DNA of 64,000 nt from an uncultured Bacteroidales bacterium. GTDB lineage: Bacteria; Bacteroidota; Bacteroidia; Bacteroidales; UBA932. The DNA lies in assembly GCA_905233345.1 (NCBI GenBank), contig CAJODQ010000017.1:1-64000 (forward strand). Reading direction: 5' to 3'. The notes under the pieces are model-generated. The model saw nothing but the letters and a program-made list of their open reading frames with translations. It did no database searches and was not told where the DNA came from. The position numbers were made by a program, and so were the translations under genes. How positions within the stretch are numbered: position 1 is the stretch's first letter; every line of letters begins with the position of its first letter. Below, in pieces: positions 59,176 through 64,000 of this stretch.

Positions 59176-61491
59176 ATGAAAAAAACACTTATCATCACGC
59201 TGGGTCTCGCAGCCCTCTTCGGAGTGACAGCCTGCGTGGAACAGCAGAACGTGAGTCCGACGTTCAACCCGGTGGACAACACGATCAACACGCAGTTTGT
59301 GTTCAACATCTCCGCGTTGTCGGAATCCTCAAATCCGAGTACCAAACAGGCCGACACTAATGTGCAAGCAAACGGTAATTTCCGCGGTATTGACAATGCC
59401 TCGCTGTTCGGCCTGATCGATTCGACGGTTACGACGAGTACGGCGCGTGCAAAAAGAAAAATGGTGCAGGCTTTTACGGCCACAACCTATCGCGATTTTT
59501 CCTCCATTTTGGCTAAAAGCGCCATTCCTGCTGGTCAAGAGGGAGGAACGCGAATCGTTGAGATCAACCTGCCCGTCGGTACGAACGAGCTGGTTTTCTA
59601 TGCCAAGGCTGCGAAACAACATATTACGGGTTTGGACGACAAGGAGTTGTATGGTAGTCTGGAATATACGACTACGTCAGATAATTATATGGATCTGGCC
59701 GGGGCAATCGGCTCAATGGCCGAAAGACGTTTGGCCGATGCCGATACCAACGCCTTCAAGGCTATGCAGCAAATGATCTCCGGTGTGCTGAATGGCCTCT
59801 TAAGAACCAGCGTTTCTTCAGAGACGTCGACCAATTGGTTCGATTCAACGCTGGCGAACCCTACCGTTACATTTGTCAATGCGGACCAGTCGGTTTCTAC
59901 ATATACTTTTACTGAGAGGCTGTATTTGGCAGACTTCAAAGTTGCAGGGGAAGACAATAATCCCCAGTCGCCACTCGGGAACAACCTGGCTGCTTCCGAG
60001 ATGGAAAAAATCCTGGGAAAACTGTTTTTGTCTCTTTCTTCGGGTCGGTATGCAGTCTCTGCCGGATCCGGTTCTTCCTGTGCACGCGTGCTGTCCGATA
60101 TATATAATATTGCAAAATCCGGCGCTGATGCGACCCCGACGAATATTCAGGAGGCGGTTGCGCAGATTTATTTCAAAAAACTGACTTCCAGTGTCGAGAA
60201 GTTTACGGATGCTACCATTTCCCTCACGGGTGAAAGATTGTGGAAATCCGTCAGCACCGTGCGTACTTATTTTGACATCAATACAAATGCATATGATAGT
60301 TTTAAGTTGGATGAATACCCTGTGAATATGCATCTGCCGCTGGGTGCCGTAACCATCGGCGCTGGGAGTCCGATCATGATACCACCCACCGGCGCTCCTA
60401 AGACTATTATTCCGCAAATTAAGTATACAAGAGCGCTCGATACGTTGTTGCATGGCTCCGGAGAGGGTATTTATACCTATTCACCAGAATTGTGCTACTA
60501 TGGCAACAGCTCGATCCGTACCAACAATTCCAACACATTGACGAATGCCAGTTATCCGTCCGATTATTCAGATTGGTATGGGAGCGACAGGTGGAATGGC
60601 TCCGGCTGGGAAGCAGACGGTTCTGCCATTACGAGCAGTACCCGTGGCATTGCGCTGACCAATACCATCCAGTACGGCGTTTCCCTGCTTTGTTCGAAAT
60701 TGGTTTTTACGACGACAATCGGATTGACCGATAACGGTTCGGCCATGGCGGACCAGACAAAATCCTTCACGCTCGACGAAACGCATTATTTGGAATGGAC
60801 CGGCATCCTGATCGGCGGCCAGCCGGAGCAGGTGGGATGGGACTATTTGTTGAAGAAAAAAGATGGCGTTGCGGCCGGAATGAATGCCATCATCTACGAC
60901 AAGGTCAATTATCGTCTTTCAGAAAAGAATACGGGGAAGGATACCTGTGGAATTGCCATCAATACCAAGTCCGCGGGCGAACTCTGGGTTGGAGGTACGG
61001 CAAAAAATAACAGCTTTACAAACTATACACTGGTATACGACAATGTCAATCCGTATGCGAGCAATGACGATCCGCAAGGAGATGTGTATGTCGCATTGGA
61101 ATTTGTGAATCATCTGGGACAGGATTTCTGGGGCGAGCAGGGCCTGATCCGGGACGGAGCTGCTTTCTACCTGTTCGCCAAGTTGACCCCGACGCCGTCT
61201 ATGGGTGGTTTGGAAGAAACTTTCTGGGATAACGTTTTCAAGGACGGTGGTTACAACAATCACTATCTGTTGCCGCCGTACAACCCTGACACGGGAGAAT
61301 CGCGGCGCATCCGCCGTGTCTTTGTTCAGGACATCAAGACCGGCGTGGATTTCCGCTTCGGTCCGGCAGCCTTGAGCCATGCTTATGTTTCGATTCCGGA
61401 CCTTCGGTCGGCCAAGATTTCACTGGGTATGGCCGTCGACCTGAGATGGGAGGCTGGGCTTAATTATGAGGCCGCTCTTGGAACCCGCTAA
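59176..61491 (+). CDS. Mfa1-family fimbria major subunit, operon 2
   Basis: The 771-residue lipoprotein precursor has Cys20 (GVTAC, then VEQ). The N-domain signature TKQADTNVQANGNFRGIDNASLFGL (about 55-80) and closing strands RVFVQDIKTGVDFRFGPAALSHAY and LRSAKISLGMAVDLRW match the operon 1 subunit. Between these ends the two differ strongly, and this copy looks more AT-rich (for example around 59440-60400), a sign of diversification or transfer. Mfa2 follows 12 nt downstream. Confidence 0.88.
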   Translation: MKKTLIITLGLAALFGVTACVEQQNVSPTFNPVDNTINTQFVFNISALSESSNPSTKQADTNVQANGNFRGIDNASLFGLIDSTVTTSTARAKRKMVQAFTATTYRDFSSILAKSAIPAGQEGGTRIVEINLPVGTNELVFYAKAAKQHITGLDDKELYGSLEYTTTSDNYMDLAGAIGSMAERRLADADTNAFKAMQQMISGVLNGLLRTSVSSETSTNWFDSTLANPTVTFVNADQSVSTYTFTERLYLADFKVAGEDNNPQSPLGNNLAASEMEKILGKLFLSLSSGRYAVSAGSGSSCARVLSDIYNIAKSGADATPTNIQEAVAQIYFKKLTSSVEKFTDATISLTGERLWKSVSTVRTYFDINTNAYDSFKLDEYPVNMHLPLGAVTIGAGSPIMIPPTGAPKTIIPQIKYTRALDTLLHGSGEGIYTYSPELCYYGNSSIRTNNSNTLTNASYPSDYSDWYGSDRWNGSGWEADGSAITSSTRGIALTNTIQYGVSLLCSKLVFTTTIGLTDNGSAMADQTKSFTLDETHYLEWTGILIGGQPEQVGWDYLLKKKDGVAAGMNAIIYDKVNYRLSEKNTGKDTCGIAINTKSAGELWVGGTAKNNSFTNYTLVYDNVNPYASNDDPQGDVYVALEFVNHLGQDFWGEQGLIRDGAAFYLFAKLTPTPSMGGLEETFWDNVFKDGGYNNHYLLPPYNPDTGESRRIRRVFVQDIKTGVDFRFGPAALSHAYVSIPDLRSAKISLGMAVDLRWEAGLNYEAALGTR

Positions 61492-61503
61492 ACCTGTTTT
61501 GGA

Positions 61504-62652
61504 GTGAGACGTTTCTTCCGGATTTCGGCCGTGGTCTTTTCGGCCGCCGTTCTGTCGGCGGCCACGGGGGCTTGCGCCCTGATCGACGAGCGGCAGAAAG
61601 ACTGTCCGGAAGAAATGAGCCTGACCTGCACGGTCAGACTGATCAGCAACAAGGACCAGGAAATGGACGACAAACTCGGTACGCTGCATGACCTGCCGCT
61701 GCGGGCCGCCCTCGAAGACTATCTTTCCGATGTCTTCGTGGAGGACGCGCACGACGTGGAGATGCTGTTCTATGACCAGCGCCGCCGGGGCAAGATGACC
61801 TACCGCGAATCAGTTGTAATGGATGCGGAGCAGGGGGTCTTCTCGCTGCGGGTGCCGGCGTCGGACTATCGGGTTGCCGCTGCGGCGAACCTGTCGGCCG
61901 TGCCGATGCTGTCGTTGCAGAACGAAGACGACGGCTATGCGCTGTCGCTGGTGCAGAAATCGTCCAATGGCAGGGTTCAGTCCCATCCGGAGGCCGTGTA
62001 TGCGGCTCGCCAGCGCATGCTGGTGCGGGATCGGGATGAGCAGCAGTTCGACCTTCATTTCCATATGGCCAATGCCGTGGCGGTCGTGGCGCTGAACTGT
62101 GACTCCTGCGAAGTGAAGAACCTCCGGGCCACGTTCTCGGGCCTGGCCGATTCGTTCCGTATCCTTGACAGCGCCTATTCCTTCGACCAGCACCATGAAC
62201 TGGAGGCCAAGCTGATCGATGCTTCACCCTATGTCAACAGCAGTGAAACGGGCAGTGAAGAGACGGATCGCTTCCTCTACGATATTTTCTGGGAGCGCTG
62301 GACGAAACTTCCGCTCATGGTCTGCGCCGTGGGCTTTCCGAGCCCGAGCGTGGGTTCCGCGGTGATTGGTACGTACCCGATCATCTGGACCATCAACCTC
62401 TATGCGACCCTGGCCGACGGCACTGTGACGCGCAACGAGATCTATATCGGAAAACCGCTGGAATCCAGCCAGTTGATGATTGTCAAAGGCTGGCTTACCG
62501 CCAATGGCAGTTTCATGAACACGCCGCCGCACCCGCCATACATTCCGGGACCTGACCCCGAATTTCCGGAACAGCCGTCCGACTCGACGGTCGTGGGAGT
62601 CACCGTAATGCTCAACTGGACGGAAGGCATGAGCCAAACCCCTGATTTATAA
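61504..62652 (+). CDS. FimB/Mfa2-family fimbrial anchor lipoprotein, operon 2
   Basis: This 382-residue anchor has lipid Cys24 (TGAC, then ALIDERQKDCPEE). It starts at GTG 61504, which gives MRRFFRISAVV and a proper lipoprotein signal. It parallels the operon 1 anchor almost throughout, including DDKLGTLHDLPLRAALEDYL, AYSFDQH and FWERWTKLPLMVCAVGFPSP, and ends PPHPPYIPGPDPEFPEQP. High DNA identity with 48390-49529 makes gene conversion possible. It should anchor the operon 2 pilus. Confidence 0.9.
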   Translation: MRRFFRISAVVFSAAVLSAATGACALIDERQKDCPEEMSLTCTVRLISNKDQEMDDKLGTLHDLPLRAALEDYLSDVFVEDAHDVEMLFYDQRRRGKMTYRESVVMDAEQGVFSLRVPASDYRVAAAANLSAVPMLSLQNEDDGYALSLVQKSSNGRVQSHPEAVYAARQRMLVRDRDEQQFDLHFHMANAVAVVALNCDSCEVKNLRATFSGLADSFRILDSAYSFDQHHELEAKLIDASPYVNSSETGSEETDRFLYDIFWERWTKLPLMVCAVGFPSPSVGSAVIGTYPIIWTINLYATLADGTVTRNEIYIGKPLESSQLMIVKGWLTANGSFMNTPPHPPYIPGPDPEFPEQPSDSTVVGVTVMLNWTEGMSQTPDL

Positions 62653-62666
62653 ATCTGTTTTTATCT

Positions 62667-64000
62667 ATGACAAAAAGTTCTCATATCCTGCTTGCGTTGC
62701 TGACGATGGCTTTGACGGCCTTCGTCGGGGCGGGGTGTGTAGAACCGCTTGGACGGGAGGATCGGCGCAATGGGAAAGGGGTCGAACTTCCGCTGCAGAT
62801 CTATTTGCCGGCCGGTGTCAAGACGGCCACGAAAGCCATTTCCGACGGACCGGTGACGGGACTGGCTGCTGAATCAGCGCTCTATTCACTGCAAGTATGG
62901 GCCTTCTCCCATCCGGATAAGTCGGAACAGGCGATGTCCGATGCAGAAAAAGAGCTGTTCCGGCAAGAAAGTTCCATTGCCTATCTGAACGTGCCGAATG
63001 TCAACGTGCTGTCCTCGTCTGGTGCTGGTTCGAGCATTCAGGTGAGCCTGCACATCCCGGATTATGTCCTCTCGCGTTCGGATGAAGCCTTGAAACTGGA
63101 TTTTTATGCGCTGGGGAACGGAGCATCCATCGGATTGGAGAATGTCGGCGTCAAGAGAAGGAGCGAGATGCGTGATTTGGTATTTGAGGGAAACTATTTT
63201 GGTGTCAATGCCGATGCCTCTTCTGTGATTCCCTCCACCGGTCTTCCACTGGCATGCTTCTTCGACAATCGCGGAAATGGTTATGACATTGCTTTCTTGA
63301 AGACCGATCCGAATCCAACAGACGCGCGCATGGAAGAAATGGGCCGCGTCTGGCCGGAGATGGAACTGACGCGCTCCGTCGCTCGCATGCGTTTTCTCTT
63401 CGCCCAGGCCACGGGCATGACGGGCAATGCCATCGACAGTGTCGTGCTGTTCAATTTCGACAACCTCGACGATCCGGGTCTGATTCCTACAGAAACTTAC
63501 GTTTTTCCTCGGGAAGACGCCAGTACTATCAAACTGCCGGAGAGTAGAGGTTATGAAACGCTGAGCTGGGGTTCGTATTACTCCGGACTGGAAGGAAATA
63601 TCGGACAAATGGACGATCCTACGATACTGTGCAGCAACAGCGAGGTGATGCGGAATATGTCGGCGCAATTCTTTGACGACTATCTCCAGCAGCTGCTTGC
63701 GCAGACAGGCAGTCAGAACAAGCCGACAGTGAAAATCCTGTATCTGCGGGAAAGCGACAAGCCGATCAAAGGCAGGATTTATTACAATGGCCAGCGGGAT
63801 AACAAAGACCAGATCGTCAAACCCTCCCAGAGTGTGGAGTTTACCATGGCCGGCCTGGGATTCCCCGACCGGACCAATTTCTACCGCAACCATTCCTGGA
63901 CGGTCTATGCTTATATGATCGGGCAGCACATGGAGGTCGACGTGCGGCTGGACGATTGGGTGGTGCCCTGGACCCGGCAGGAGGTGAACATCATGGATAC
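62667..64000 (+). CDS. Fimbrial accessory/tip lipoprotein, operon 2 (3' truncated by window edge)
   Basis: The reading frame is open from ATG 62667 to the end, 444 codons without a stop. Lipid Cys24 (FVGAGC, then VEP) is followed by LPLQIYLPAGVKTATKA, then LDFYALGNGASIGL, ARMRFLFAQATGM, LYLRESDKPIKGRIYY and SWTVYAYMIG. It is a clear paralogue of the protein at 49544, with the same gene position after Mfa2. About 165 further residues are expected beyond the window if the lengths agree. Confidence 0.88.
   Translation, partial: MTKSSHILLALLTMALTAFVGAGCVEPLGREDRRNGKGVELPLQIYLPAGVKTATKAISDGPVTGLAAESALYSLQVWAFSHPDKSEQAMSDAEKELFRQESSIAYLNVPNVNVLSSSGAGSSIQVSLHIPDYVLSRSDEALKLDFYALGNGASIGLENVGVKRRSEMRDLVFEGNYFGVNADASSVIPSTGLPLACFFDNRGNGYDIAFLKTDPNPTDARMEEMGRVWPEMELTRSVARMRFLFAQATGMTGNAIDSVVLFNFDNLDDPGLIPTETYVFPREDASTIKLPESRGYETLSWGSYYSGLEGNIGQMDDPTILCSNSEVMRNMSAQFFDDYLQQLLAQTGSQNKPTVKILYLRESDKPIKGRIYYNGQRDNKDQIVKPSQSVEFTMAGLGFPDRTNFYRNHSWTVYAYMIGQHMEVDVRLDDWVVPWTRQEVNIMD

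Overview
The window is about 64 kb of a GC-rich Bacteroidales-type chromosome, probably a gut or rumen relative of Rikenellaceae or uncultured Bacteroidales; the genus cannot be fixed from the sequence. The evidence is many type II lipoproteins, BACON, DUF4988, FISUMP and Mfa1/Mfa2 families, Oar-like TonB-dependent receptors, and Bacteroidetes promoter boxes of the TAnnTTTG type, often only 4-7 nt from the start codon. Ribosome binding sites are mostly weak.

Layout. 1-2.9 kb: end of the str operon (rpsG, fusA, rpsJ), then tRNA-Met(CAT) and a terminator where the S10 operon would normally continue. 2.9-10.3 kb, minus strand: envelope operon of an acyltransferase, an Omp85-like barrel and three paralogous DUF4988 lipoproteins. 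10.3-14.4 kb: EEP-family nuclease, HAD phosphatase, a small secreted protein, C69 peptidase and a BACON lipoprotein, with short tail-to-tail overlaps. 14.4-22 kb: BACON lipoprotein, BACON-FISUMP lipoprotein, TonB receptor, DUF4876, DUF6850. 22-30.9 kb: S46 peptidase of DPP7 type, comF, a candidate small RNA, an orphan nuclease-like ORF, a YhbP-like protein, cdaA, mutS2, a DUF4878-like lipoprotein, and metK behind a SAM-II-like leader. 31-38.1 kb: a probable nucleic-acid scavenging operon of secreted DNA/RNA endonuclease, large TonB receptor and OB-fold lipoprotein. 38.1-41.6 kb: a repeat-rich island with a RAYT-type (Y1) transposase between two identical 99-bp direct repeats, a frameshifted small TonB receptor, and a third, inverted copy. 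41.6-45.9 kb: tricorn-like S41 protease and threonine aldolase. 46-64 kb: two tandem type V (Mfa1/Mfa2) fimbrial operons, the second cut by the window end. Both start with the same 15-bp element at the same distance from the promoter box. The first ends in a 1408-residue lipoprotein with three BspA-like leucine-rich modules.

The strongest leads are the RAYT with its repeats, a palindromic repeat read in frame inside mutS2, the SAM-II-like leader of metK, the nuclease/TonB/OB-fold operon, and the paired fimbrial operons with their shared start element, a G9 tract and near-identical anchor genes. All calls rest on reading motifs by eye; no database search was possible.
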